DNA of 64,000 nt from Saccharum officinarum (Eukaryota > Streptophyta > Magnoliopsida > Poales > Poaceae), in the NCBI GenBank assembly GCA_020631735.1, contig CM036159.1:19259511-19323510 (forward strand), in the 5' to 3' direction. The translations under genes and the position numbers were made by a program. The notes under the pieces are model-generated. The model was not told the origin of the DNA. It saw nothing but the letters and a program-made list of their open reading frames with translations, and ran no database searches. Shown here in pieces: positions 44,366-55,489 of the stretch. How positions within the stretch are numbered: position 1 is the stretch's first letter; every line of letters begins with the position of its first letter.

Positions 44366-46752
44366 TTAGAGTGTCTCCCTGATGACCAAGTTGATGCCGA
44401 AAGATGCCGTGCAGATGATCAGCCCAAACACCGCCAAGAAGTTGAGCCCCCTGCAGCACGCACCGCAAGCAGCTCAATCAAGAACTTGTAACCACTACTA
44501 ATAATAGATGGCATGAATTACTAGCAACAATGCGAGCTTTGATCTAACATATGTCATTTGCTACAACTTCAGATAACAATCTCGTTCAAGTGATCCTTCA
44601 TGCTGCCCATATCAGAGGGCGTCGTGATAGTCGCTAATAAAGGCAGCCAGGTGGAATTAGAATTTGCAATGCCTAACCATGGCGACTCCACAGAAAATTG
44701 TGAGCAAAACTTAACAATCAAGGTCTTTGACACTGGGCAGAAAGTAAGCGGTGTGTTAGCTACAAATGATGAAACTAATACTCCAGAGCAAGGGACTACC
44801 ATAACATAGACCTGTGTGAACAAACCAGACTTGCCAACCAAGGTCTATGCTAATGGTAGTAAATTATTTTTGCAATGCCTAACCATGGCCGACTCCACAG
44901 AAAATTGTGAGCAAAACTTAACAATCAAGGTCTTTGACACTAGGCAGAAAGTAAGCGGTGTGTTAGCTACAAATGATGAAATTAATACTCCAGAGCAAGG
45001 GACTACCATAACATAGACCAGTGTGAACAAACCAGACCTGCCAACCAAGGTCTATGCTAATGGTAGTTAATTATTTGAACACTAAAAATTTTGGACAAAG
45101 TTGTGCGGAAGGTAGCTGATGGCGTAGCTACAAAGAGTCAAATGATCCTAAGAATACTGATACGAGCACAAAAGTAAAGTGAACAACTTGGAAGTGCAAG
45201 TGCGCAATAAATTCAACAATCACTTAAGGCTATTCTAAATCAAAAGTGCAAGTGCGCAATAATTATTCTAAATCAAAAGTGGTTAGGATCAGAACAAACC
45301 CCCTACTAGTACTAATCTCTGTAAACTTTTTTATGCACTATTTCAATGAACTTCTGTACGGGTGCAAACCCCTCCAGTTTCCTCAAAAAAAAAAGGTCAT
45401 TCCTACCAACCATACTGAACAGCAGTTGACTGAAACCATAGCAAATCAGCTGTGATCAAACATGTGAAAATTCACCTACCGGTGTAACCGGCCAAAGTCT
45501 CAGTCCACAGCAATTACTTGTGTGAACATTGAGAAGCTGGACAGTTTGACCAGACAAGCAGCTAGGGCCTCAGGAAAAAAAAAGGTTGCTATGGTGCAGA
45601 AATTCAGCACAAAGGCTCATTTAAAATTTATAAAAAGCATGCACCATTTCAACAGTCACTTGACACCTACATTTTTTTAGATAAAGTAAAATAATCGGCT
45701 TCATCCCTTAGAAATGCACCACAGCACCAACAAGTGCACTTCATAAACCTTAATGGGGTTACGCTATCCCTGACTACTGTTGCCGAACTGACAACCGAGC
45801 ACTGGCTACCTACGGCCTACCCACTACCAGCATTCAGGAAACCACAGAATATAGCAGAACCTTCGAACCACATAAATAAAGCAGATTAAAAAAAATCTGT
45901 GATAACGTGGCTCGCTTTTAAAGATGTGGAGAATTTATTACAATTGGTGGGGATCACTTGTACGAGTATGCGACTACCACTCTCTACATTTTCATGGAGA
46001 GTTTGAGAGTGATAAATATTTCATAACAAACCGAAACATAGAAATCAAGTTAAACTCTGTTAATTCTCCCTTATATGATTTATGTTTGGCTGCAAGTGCG
46101 TGGAGATTTCATCATTTGCATCTGACGCAAGCCACACTACGGAAGCAAACTTACCCAATCTTGAGACGGTTGTCCGGAACGCCGGTGGCGTATCCCTTGA
46201 AGTAGAAGAACCTCGCGACGACGTAGAGGACGCCCAGCCCGGCGGCGATGGTCGGGTGCTGCAGGCCGCCCAGCAGCAGCATGACGAAGAACATGGGCAT
46301 CATTTCCAGAGAGTTCTGGTGCCCCCTCTACACTCAAAACAACACAAGAACCAGCAGAAATTTAGATGCCACCCGTCCTCTCCCTCCCTCACAATAAACC
46401 AACCCCTCACAAGTCACGAGCAATTAATCACACGCAATAGAGGATGGCAGAATCTTGGCGCACCTGCACGCAGTTGAAGAGCTTGGCGTCCTTGTTCTCC
46501 GACTCGATGGCGTACATGGTGGGGTAGAACACCTTGTACCTAGAGAAGAATCACCGCGGAAACCATCAAATATCCGTTGACGAAATGGGCGGAGACGAAC
46601 AACAATGGCGACGAACGATTCAGATTTCGTAGGGCTTACTTTCTGCGGGCCTTGCCGACCTGGAAGCTCATCCAGAAGTTGAGGAAGGCATAGGCCACCA
46701 GCACCAGCACGACGTAGCCGTACTCCTTGGTGAGCTCGATCGACACCGCCAT
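44366..46752 (-). CDS. MGST3: Microsomal glutathione S-transferase 3-like (MAPEG), copy 2
   Basis: Four exons: 46752-46640, 46539-46464, 46327-46155, 44450-44366; 447 bases, 148 aa, exactly the length of copy 1. It reads 'MAVSIELTKEYGYVVLVLVA', 'NCVQRGHQNSLEMMPMFFVM' and ends 'GINLVIRETL'. It differs from copy 1 by an extra 100-bp intron (46639-46540) splitting the Lys codon in 'ARRK|YKVF' and by a 1.7-kb last intron with repeats. Role as for copy 1: membrane glutathione transferase/peroxidase of the MAPEG family. The start codon is 22 bases from a 48-bp minisatellite in its leader. High protein similarity between the copies points to a fairly recent tandem duplication. Confidence 0.95.
44665..45079. 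repeat. 206-bp tandem duplication in MGST3 copy-2 intron 3
   Basis: Two adjacent units (44665-44870, 44871-45079) are nearly identical: both contain 'AACCATGG', 'AAGCGGTGTGTTAGCTACAA' and 'CCAGAGCAAGGGACTACC'. Only a few substitutions separate them, so the duplication is recent. It lies within an intron, and the short frames it opens are not genes. Confidence 0.95.
45265..45395 (+). mobile_element. LINE 3'-tail stub
   Basis: 'CTGTACGGGTGCAAACCCCT', 'CCAGTTTCCTC' and an A run resemble the LINE 3' end at 41270-41335 ('TAGGGGCTTACACCCTCC'). It is a very short 5'-truncated insertion inside the MGST3 copy-2 intron. Confidence 0.5.
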
Positions 46753-46774
46753 GTCTGCGCCTCGGTTTCTCCTT

Positions 46775-46918
46775 CTATTGGAAATGGAGATCGGGAACGA
46801 GGATGGAGGACGGCTGCAGGCTCTATTGGAAATGGAGATCGGGAACGAGGATGGAGGACGGCTGCAGGCTCTATTGGAAATGGAGATCGGGAACGAGGAT
46901 GGAAGACGGCCGCAGGCT
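46775..46918. repeat. 48-bp minisatellite, three units, in MGST3 copy-2 leader
   Basis: Three head-to-tail 48-bp units start at 46775, 46823 and 46871, each beginning 'CTATTGGAAATGGAGATCGG'. The third has two changes. It starts 23 bases upstream of the MGST3 copy-2 ATG, so it is most likely transcribed as 5' leader. 48 is a multiple of three, and the plus strand stays open, but that frame is not a gene. Confidence 0.97.
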
Positions 46919-47008
46919 ATGGTCTGAAGACTTGCTCATAGTGGATAGACACATCTTATAGGGGCTGAAGGCGTCTAGAAGGCTCTAGAATCTAAACTTT
47001 TTTTTTAG

Positions 47009-47125
47009 CGAGCCTGTTCGTTTCGCTGGTTTATTGTGCTGAAAGTACTGTTTACTGGTTTGTTGTGAGAGAAAAATACTGCTGGATGACTGCTGATTGT
47101 GCTGATAAGTCCAAACGAACAGGGT
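47009..47125. mobile_element. Small hAT-like MITE
   Basis: The ends 'GAGCCTGTTCGTTTCG' and 'CCAAACGAACAGGGT' are inverted copies. The interior has 'GAGAGAAAAATACTG', shared with the element at 55324-55451. Confidence 0.65.
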
Positions 47126-47452
47126 GTAAACTTGCCCTCCGGCTCAAGAAAGCTTTGACCCAGCTGGGCCGCTTTACTCTATTCCGCTACCAGGAAGACT
47201 GTGTACGAGAAACAAGGTTTATTCAGCTGTCATGTGCGCATAAAAGAATCGTTTTTTTTTCTTGAAGAAAAAGATAGAAGACTCGACGAATTGCTAGTCA
47301 ACGTTAGAGATTAGCTACATACGTCATGCGTGATGCCAGTCTACTGATCCTTAAATATTGACGTTGTCAATAGAAAAAGAAGTTTAGAAAGTATGTGAAG
47401 TTATACAGAAGATACAAATTGGAGAAACAAACAACTGATGAGCCACACTTAA

Positions 47453-47682
47453 GGCCCCGTTTGGTTTGGATGTTAAAGTTTAATAAACATTGTAGCACTT
47501 TCGTCTTATTTGACAAAAAGTTTCCAATCTTGGACTAATTAGGCTTAATAAATTCGTCTCTTAAATTACTCCTAATTTGTACCGACATGCATGCAATTAG
47601 TCTACATTTAGTACTCCATGCATTTGAGGGAACATTGATGTGATGAGAGTTAAATTTTAACTCCTTCAAACCAAACGGGGCC
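47453..47682. mobile_element. Tourist-like MITE
   Basis: The ends 'GGCCCCGTTTGGTTTG' and 'CAAACCAAACGGGGCC' are perfect inverted repeats of 15-16 bases, flanked by TAA on both sides (TTAA before, TAA after). That is the PIF/Harbinger Tourist pattern. It lies about 110 bases past the stop of the cap methyltransferase gene. Confidence 0.85.
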
Positions 47683-47792
47683 TAATGTTCCAACTTTCTT
47701 TCATGCTATGTGGTCTGTGGTCTGTGGAGCATATAATCGGTAAGCTGATAGCAGGCTCTCCTAGGGCGAAATCTCCTAGGGTACACTCATGC

Positions 47793-50700
47793 TTATATCC
47801 CGAGAACCTCGATGTCACCCTCGGTGAGGAACATCTTCCCTCTGTTTGCATTGTTGGCTCTTCGTTGGGCAGGCGGTTGCCCTCGCTGTGAAAGGAGAAT
47901 GTGTTAGCAAAAAACTGACATGCAGTTCTGATGCTAACAGAATCGGAAACACGTGAGTTGAGCAATACCTTCCGCAAGACAAATGCGAGATAGAGATAGG
48001 AAACCTCCCACTCATCTTGCGACAGTGTACCTGCATTTTACGTATTATAGAGCTTTGAGGTGGGGGTGGGGGGGGGGGGGGGGGGGGGGGAAGCTGGCAC
48101 CATTCAGGGGTAGAAAATCTATAAGGTTGACAGGGATATTACTTTGGTCCTGCCTTCCGTCACCAAGGGCACCCAGCCTCCGCATCAGCTCTGTAAACTC
48201 TGGCTTTTGCAAGTACTCGTGTACAAATTCATGGAAGTTCTTCATCAGAACCAGCTCGAGATCATACTGCGAAACATTGGCAAACAATATGTAACAACTG
48301 TTGTTGAGGCATAGGCTGCACAGAAGACTGTTGAAGAAAGAGAACGCTCCAATACCTCCTCTGCCAATAATTTGAAAAGATGGAATGGAACAACCCATTC
48401 TGGGCAATCAACAGCGTCCTGCATGTCGCAGAAGAATTTTATTCAGTAGAATAGAATTTATAAAATACCAGAAACTCCAAAGGAAGCCATATCTGGGAAA
48501 CTACTAATTTGAGACAACAGAAACAACTTGAGTACATACCCAAACTAGACTACAGATATTCAAGTCCAAAAGACTATTCAGAAATTAGTGCCAAGATCAA
48601 TGATCCTTAGAAGCATATTGGACTAAACGAAATACGAGGCATATATTAACGAAAAACTAGCCCCACTGTTACCTCTAAGTGGAACTTGTACTTGATACCA
48701 AAGGGTCTGGATGCAGGGAATTTCTACACCATCATCAAAACAAACAAATGGATCAGTTATTATACCAAAAAAAGGGAAAATATTATAAATATCTTACCAA
48801 ATTTTACCTTTTCAGCGTACTCCTCGCCAAAGCTAATCCAGTAAACACTGTTTCCAAATTCCAACCCTTCAGCTGACCATAGCAGAAGAGTTTATATACT
48901 TGTCACACAGCTTCCAGCAAATACAGTGACAAAGTTAACCAATGCAAGATGACAATGGTTGTTTACAGCAACATACATTCTCGAAGCCTTTTGATAATGA
49001 CATTGGCATCAGGCATTGTCCCAATAAAAATGCCTCCAGGACGAAGTAATGCAGACACATTTGCCAAGGCTTGTCTAGCACGTGCTTCAGTTGACCATGA
49101 ATAATGTAAAGCAAACTGAAATATATAGAGAGTGATTAAAAATGGAGCACATATAATCAAATAGAATTCCTTGTTCTGACATCAGGGAAGATTTTTACAA
49201 CTTTACTCATTAGTAACTACTACTTCAAAGTTTAGAAGATTTGATGATGCATTACCAATTAAAAGGGCATTTTAGACATCCTAGTCACATTTTGTTTTAG
49301 GAACATCAGAGTCACATTTCTTTTCTTGTGCAAAGCGATGACACTAAATGTTTAACCACCTTGTTACGGAACATTGTTTACTAACTTTACATGATAACTG
49401 TCTACCATGACTGCGTTCATGACCATTTAGATTTAGAGAAGGCTCAACAAATACAGAGCTGCACTAACAAGAAGCAAGGATACAGTTGGACCCACACAAC
49501 AATAGCAACGGACCATTGAAAGCTCAAGGGCTAGAAGTACAAGGCAAGACGACTCACCTGACAGCTACATATATCAAATGGAGCATCCTCATATAAATAT
49601 TCATCCAAACGAGCCTAAGGAAGAAAGAAAAGAAATTGATCAGTCATGTAAATTCATTCCTCATTTTCGTCTGAACAAGTAATGTATGGTGGGTTGTTTT
49701 TCTTTCATTTGGGCATTTAAGCTTCATATTTGACATGGTAATGTCTACAAGCACTATAATATGAGAAATACTTGGTATTTTTTGTGGTATAAGGGGTACA
49801 GCTGTACTCCCATGCACCTACAGTAGATCAGCCCCTGATAAGCATGTGATATTATCACAGGCAATACACTATGAGGTGCACTATATTCTGCTTAGTGATG
49901 TGAAGGGTAAGACAATATTATCATCTTTTCAATAGAGTATGAATAAGTCCAGGAGTGCTCTATGCAAGATGCCATGACATTCTGACATAATTACAGAAAA
50001 TAACAACGGTTCGAAACAGCCTGTGGCTCTATGCCTGGTAACATGTTCATTCTATTAGTGGGTTTGCGAATGCAAAAGCAAACCATCAAGTTAGTCATGG
50101 CTAATCAAGTAGCTTGCATCTCTTTACCTCGTAGCAATCAGTACAAATAAGGCGTGCAGGGAAACTGAACTTTTTCCTTCTTTGTTGATCTGTATCACCG
50201 TTGTAGCGAGTCATGCAATCTTTTATCTGAAAGTCAGAAAGTGTAAGGCCATTATATGCCCATGCTCAAAAGTGATGCAGAAACACAAAATATATTGCAC
50301 ATCAGATGATATTACAACATGAAGTGTTCAATCGATTAGTTCATACTGAGAATTCAAAACAAGTTGTTATGTATTAGCTTCATCAAATCTTCTAAACTTT
50401 TTGTGTACTTGTACAAATGTACACATAGAATTAATGTCTCATGTGACAGGAAACTAACCGAGCCTTCAGCAATATCGACCCCAACATAGTAGCCAACCTT
50501 GGCTTTATCCCACTTTATCAAATCACCTCCCTGCATTACAAACAAATAAGCATAGCTTAATGGTTTATGCTCCTTCAAGCCCAGGAAGTAAGTAACCAAT
50601 TGATCTTTCTACTATGCAAAGGAACCGTAACATGGCAGTAACCTTCCCGCAAGCAAGATCAAGAACGCAATCGCCCGGGCGTGCATACAGCTGGATTAAA

Positions 50701-51179
50701 ACACTCTTGATCTGCCCAAACACACAGATTGAACAGTTACCCGGTCAGCGTGGTCACTGGAAGGATGTATCAAACATCACGGGTTGCCCATTTTATCAAG
50801 AATCCAGGGATGGCCGGGTAGGCGTGGCAAACTGAATTGAGACCCACCCAGTTGTTGAGCTTCTTGAGGTGGATGATAGGGCTGTTCTCGCGTTCCTCGA
50901 GGGTCTGGTTGGACCGCGCGCTGTAGTGGTCGGCCACCCGCCGCGCGCTGCTCCGCTCCTCCGAGTACCCCTGCTGCGCGCCATACCCTCCGCCTGCCAC
51001 CCAAGCCCCAAACCCTAGTTAGCTACCCAACCCGACCGCGGCAGCTAGCCTCGCCCCGACGCCGGCTGGTGAGCAAGAGAGGAAGGGGGGCGAGGCGGAG
51101 AGGGAGTACCTGCGCCGTACTGGCGCTTGGGCGCGGAGGCGAAGGAGGAGGAGTGGTCGTCGCGAGGACGCTTATTCAT
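47793..51179 (-). CDS. mRNA cap guanine-N7 methyltransferase
   Basis: Thirteen exons: 51179-51110, 50993-50848, 50711-50643, 50530-50459, 50226-50128, 49614-49558, 49115-48977, 48872-48808, 48723-48673, 48418-48356, 48266-48143, 48030-47969, 47885-47793; 1110 bases, 369 aa, all in phase. It adds the N7 methyl group of the mRNA cap in the nucleus, using S-adenosylmethionine. The N-terminus 'MNKRPRDDHSSS' is basic and disordered. The substrate-binding motif 'VLDLACGKGGDLIKWDKA' spans residues 88-105, 'GVDIAEGSI' follows, then 'DICSCQFALHYSW' and 'LLRPGGIFIGTMPDA'. The C-terminal part has 'EDAVDCPEWVVPFHLFK', 'LVLMKNFHEF' and ends 'EGDIEVLGI'. Length and order fit plant cap methyltransferase 1. 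Intron 12 contains 23 consecutive G (plus strand). No TATA box is apparent. Confidence 0.96.
48068..48090. repeat. Poly-G run inside cap methyltransferase intron 12
   Basis: 23 G in a row on the plus strand (C on the gene strand), preceded by 'GGTGGGGGT', within the 112-base intron 48142-48031. The exact length is unreliable in any assembly. Confidence 0.95.
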
Positions 51180-52399
51180 GCCGCCGCCAACGGATGTTTT
51201 TTCTGGCGATTCACAATTCTACCGCACGTCCTAGTGCTTTCCTCACCACGGATCTTTGTGCGGCCTGGAGGAAAAACCGAATCTGGGGTTAGGAGAGAAA
51301 ATTGCTTTGTGTATTGGGCTAGAGAGGAGTCTAACAGAGCTCCCCGGCGATGAGGCGGCTTAAGGTCGTCGGCGAAGACAATCGCGCGCGGGGGAAGGGT
51401 GCGGGCGAGCAGATGAGGCCGCTCGGCGGGCCGGCGGTATGTAGTCCGGGGGATCAGCGGTGAATCGGCTGTTATTTTTCCTTAGGCGAGTCTCAAATGG
51501 ATTTCATCGTACTTTTATGGGAATTAACTGTACTGATGTCACACTATATTAACGAAGAGAGATAATAAGAGTCTATATTAATAAAGAGAGATGATAAGAG
51601 TTTTATAGGAGTAGAGAGAGTTTTATGAGGATGAGAGATGATGAGAGTTTTATGGGGACGAAACTCTTCTGCACTGTTTCCAAAATCTGGATGTGTTGAA
51701 AACATTGACGTGAAATCCCACTGACATTGGCCTTAGCAACACGCTCCCTCTCGTGTTTCTTTCGATGAAAGCAATTCACGGCTGCATTGACCACGTCTAG
51801 CCAAAACACCGTAAGCCAGATCACTTAGGGCCCACTTGGTTGAGGCCATTTCTGGCCCGGAACGTATTCTGGTGATGCATGGTTGTACAAAAAAACTATT
51901 GTGTTTCTGGCCGGATCCGTTCTAGGACTTGGATACGTGAAAACTGAACATGCCCTTAAGGTTACATTTGGTAGGAACATGGATTCTTTCTAAAAGCATT
52001 TTACATCTAGATTTTCTCTAAAATTGTTTCTTTGCCAAATCAAAATCACTTTATAAAATCATTTGGCTAGTTTGGTAGCTCTTGAAATTAGAACTAGACT
52101 AAAGAGAAACCAATTCTTGGCTAAAAAGAACGGGATACAAGTGATTCTTCCTAGAATATTTCTCTCTTTAAGAGGAGCGGCTTCTAGATAGACGTGTAGC
52201 CATGAGCCCATGATGGCTATCACCGAGGTCATTTTGATGTCAATCGTAGTCGTTATGAAACCAACACTGCCAAAGGGTGCTTGAATGTTGGCGAAGCCAT
52301 ACGAAGGTCGGAGGCTCTCATTTTGAAGCTTAAGCCAAATGTCTATCCCGCACCTTTGTTCTCGCTGGTGCAAACCACTTGCTAGACCACCTTTCATTG
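51180..52399. other. Spacer upstream of the cap methyltransferase gene
   Basis: 51180-51470 is GC-rich and likely holds the promoter. 51530-51660 has 'GAGAGATGATAAGAGTTTTA' repeats of a small decayed element. 51829-51960 begins 'GGGCCCACTTGGTTGAGGCC' and looks like a MITE remnant. The rest is unassigned. Confidence 0.4.
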
Positions 52400-53600
52400 T
52401 CGTCCCTCACAGGTATCTTCGCGTTGTCTAGAGGAAAGCATGACACCTACACTGCACTGCATCAATAGTACATTGGGGCACTAAGATGGAGGGCATGGTA
52501 TAGGAGGTAGTGCTTGCCAAGACGGATTTAACGAGCTGCTTCTAGCCGGTTGAGGAGCCTCTGCCGCCATCTTGTGGTAGAGTGATTTCCTCCGTGGGTT
52601 ATCACTTATCAGTCACGGGGTGCAGCTTGTGGAAACCTAGCATACGAAGATAACAACAAGGGGAACAACGTTTGAATGACACATGCTCATAGGGACAAAC
52701 ATGCGATGTGGAGCCCTATTGTTGTTGAGAACATGCCCAACATTTGCTCGCGCTCTTTCCGGATGGCCTTAATAACTATTAGTGTGCCATCGTGCCATCA
52801 GCATAATGTAAAACTTTACAGGAACGACTCGTTGATGATGAGCGGGTCTTGGAGGTTGTCTTCGAAAGCCACCTTCTAGATAAGCTATACAGAAAAGGTC
52901 TTTTTTTGTGTGGCATTGTATCCACATGCACGGGACGCCATTCAACTTGATCACAGTTTGACTAGAGTATAGAGTTGTGCAATCCCAGTCCACTACCTCC
53001 ACTTATCGACTTTTGACTCTAAGATTTTGTCTAGACCTGCCCACCCAACCAAATTGAAAGGCCCTCCTGAAATCCAATTTCAAAATGACAGCCGATAGTA
53101 GCATTTTGTGAGAGTGACGGACAAGTTCAGCCACATAGATGAAGTTTTCAAAGATACTACCTCCGTCCTCAAAAGAATGCAGTTTTAGCATAGTAGTGTC
53201 ACATTTTTAGTACATTCAGTTTAACCAATTATAGATAAAAAAAGTATCAATGTTTATGATACCACATAAATATCATTAATTACGAAATATATTTTCATAA
53301 TAAATTAATTTAAAAATATAACTGTGAATATTATTCACTAAAAACTTGGTTAAATATAAACCATTTTTCATGACACGTAACCCATAGTTGCTTTTTTTTT
53401 TCCAGGACGGAGATACCACCTCGAAGCCAGTTTGGTCAAGTTGAACCAGAATCGACGCGAGGATCTTCGTACAGAGATTTGTTGAGCAATTATGGGGAGA
53501 AACGGACCTGAAGTCCCTTGGGTGGTCTGGGTTTGGCTTATGCCATGTTTCCATGTTCGGACTTTGAACGACCGTAACAGCTGGCATTTCTATACGTCTT
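52400..53600 (-). mobile_element. LINE reverse-transcriptase relic split by a MITE
   Basis: On the minus strand, 53580-53416 gives 'DFRSVSPHNCSTNLCTKILA' and 'LVQLDQTGF', the fingers region of LINE reverse transcriptase. After a MITE, 53156-53010 gives 'FENFIYVAELVRHSHKM' and 'AVILKLDFRRAF', and 53002-52890 'LNGVPCMWIQC'. The YADD box is not recognisable. Frames are broken in several places. The low-coordinate boundary is a guess. Confidence 0.75.
53157..53413. mobile_element. Stowaway-type MITE inserted in LINE relic
   Basis: It starts 'CTACCTCCGTCCTC' after TA (53155-53156) and ends 'CCAGGACGGAGA' before TA (53414-53415). It interrupts the LINE coding sequence between the 'QTGF' and 'ENFIYVAELV' blocks. 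Confidence 0.85.
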
Positions 53601-54196
53601 GTTGATTACATGGACAAACTAATTATCCAATAATTCCTAAAAAAAGCTAATCATCCAATAGTGTATACCAACTAATAGGGATGCAGGCGAGTTTGTCTGC
53701 GAACCCGCAAATGATTTTAATTTTGTGGTACCAGCCGATTTTTTCACGCACAAAAAAAACTATGGATCTGCATAAGCTGAAACCTCACTATCCACCAAAA
53801 AAAAATGCCCGTTCTGATAAACGAGCTGCAAGAAAGCAGAGAAATCGATCGTGGTGGCTCGCTCTCGACCGGTGGTACATATGTCAAACGATTTGTCATG
53901 GGAAGCAAATATTCAAACACGCGCCCATTAACAACGGTTCTTACATGAAACAGCAGAAATCAAGTAAACCAGTTCACTCAAGAGCAAGCACCAAGCAGCC
54001 GAGCACATCCAGTCAGTCAACAACACAGAGTGAGCCACACCAAACCTCCTAACCAAGAACCGAGAAACAACCACTACTACTAGACAGGCAAACGAAATAC
54101 TACTGCCTCCCCAATTTTAATGGAAGGCAGGCAAACGAAATACTACTAGTCGCTAGCTTTAACAGATCATGGCCGCCGCCGCTGCCGCAGCTGTGC
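53601..54196. other. Spacer downstream of plantacyanin copy 1
   Basis: A plus-strand frame (53681-54052) is Lys/Ser/Gln-rich with no motif. About 53960-54196 is probably the 3' untranslated region of the minus-strand plantacyanin gene. A short repeated phrase 'GGCAAACGAAATACTACT' occurs at 54089 and 54130. Confidence 0.4.
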
Positions 54197-54707
54197 TCAC
54201 GCGGCATAGACGACGAGCTTCATGCCGAGGTTGCAGTGGCCGAACCGGGTGCAGATGAAGAAGTTGTCCCCCTGGCGAGCGTGATGCTGTCGGCGCCGGA
54301 CGTGTAGGTCCGCGACCCCGGCGGCGTCGTGCAGCCGTTGTACCCGTCCTCGTCCACGGCCACCACGTTGTGGATCCAGGGGATGTACCTGAACACTGCA
54401 GCCACACACACACACACAAAGCATGGCCATTTTCAGTGCCCAGCAGCCGGCCAAATGCAGCGCTGCGCACCTGAGCTGAGCATGCATTGCAGAACGCTGG
54501 CTTTGCTCGAGACGTACCGAGAGTGTCTCCGGCGCGGAAGTGCTTGCCGTTGGGCCAGCTGGGGCTGCTGAAGGACCAGCCGTTGCTGTCCCCGACGTAG
54601 TAGGTGGTGCCTGCGTCGGCGATGACGACGCAGCAGCAGCAGGCAACGGCGAACGCCATGGCGCCGATGGCTCGCCCCGCGCTTGCACCGCCTCTTCCCT
54701 GAGCCAT
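54197..54707 (-). pseudogene. Plantacyanin (basic blue protein) copy A, frameshifted
   Basis: Two exons: 54707-54518 and 54395-54197. Exon 1 encodes an N-terminal region with a hydrophobic Cys-rich signal ('VACCCCVVIADAG') and the phytocyanin start 'YYVGDSNGWSF', 'WPNGKHFRAGDTL'. Exon 2 gives 'VFRYIPWIHNVVAV', with the first copper His, then loses frame at 54268-54272, where there are five G on the gene strand and six are needed. The remaining copper ligands (Cys, His and Met in 'ICTRFGHCNLGM') and the C-terminus lie in the shifted frame. In intact members these small secreted copper proteins carry electrons in the cell wall and act in pollen-tube and stress responses. A homopolymer sequencing error is a real alternative to a true pseudogene. 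A MITE starts 192 bases upstream of the ATG. Confidence 0.85.
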
Positions 54708-54898
54708 CTCGGTATCTCACGGACGCACTCGTCGTCTCGCTGCACTAGCCAGGACGGGAGAAATTCCAGCGCCTGCTGGTGGCTCAATGCAGATCGACTG
54801 GCAAGGAGAGTCAAGAGTGCAGTGCGCTTGGCACTCCAAGCTGGCAGCTGGATGGTTGCTCGGGGTCGGGGAGCACGGTGTCCGAGGAAATCAATACT

Positions 54899-55161
54899 GG
54901 CCTTGTTTAGTTACCCGGTTCTCCCCAAATTCCACTATGCAAAAAGAAGATTTCCCGTCACATTAAAATGTCGGTAAATGCATGGAGTACTAAATGTTGA
55001 TGAAATTAAAAACTAATTGCACAGTTTTGTTGTACTTTGCGAGACGAACATTTTAAGCCTAGTTAGTCAAAATTTGGATAATTTTTACCAAATACAAACG
55101 AAATGCTACAGGAATTCTGATACAGTGTTTTTCTCCCCTATTCTGCAAAATAAACGAGGCC
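54899..55161. mobile_element. Tourist-like MITE in the promoter of plantacyanin copy A
   Basis: It starts 'GGCCTTGTTTAGTTACC' and ends 'AAATAAACGAGGCC', with 'GCATGGAGTACTAAATGTTG' and 'TTTGCGAGACGAACATTTTA' inside. It is the same family, in opposite orientation, as 55490-55772. Confidence 0.75.
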
Positions 55162-55323
55162 CTGCGCAGAGCGGCAGAGGTGACGTCGTGACGAGCAGAG
55201 CGCGAGGGACCAGCGTGAGACTGTGCTGCTTCAATGCTGCATAGGACGCCAGTCCGTGATCACATGACGGGCCAGTAGGCCAGACGAGAGCAGGCCAAGG
55301 CAACAGATTCTACTAGGACAATG

Positions 55324-55451
55324 GGGCCGTTCGGCTCAAATTATAAGCCGGCTGAAAAACACTGTTGGCTGATTTTTTATGAGAGAAAAATACTGTTTCG
55401 GCTGAAAAAATAAGCCAAATAAGACGGATTATAAGCCAGATGAACAGGGCC
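55324..55451. mobile_element. Small hAT-like MITE
   Basis: 'GGGGCCGTTCGGCTCAAATT' at the left and 'AGATGAACAGGGCC' at the right are inverted copies. The core phrase 'GAGAGAAAAATACTGTTTCG' is shared with 47009-47125. Confidence 0.75.
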
Positions 55452-55489
55452 AATATCAATCAATAATAATATTCACAGAACTAAACAAA

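Noticed and set aside
46727..46927. Plus-strand frame with three 16-residue repeats
   Set aside because: It is the antisense of the MGST3 leader minisatellite. The unit length of 48 keeps it open by chance.
54159..54707. 182-codon unspliced frame for plantacyanin A
   Set aside because: It reads through the intron. Spliced exon 2 matches the phytocyanin fold much better, apart from the frameshift.
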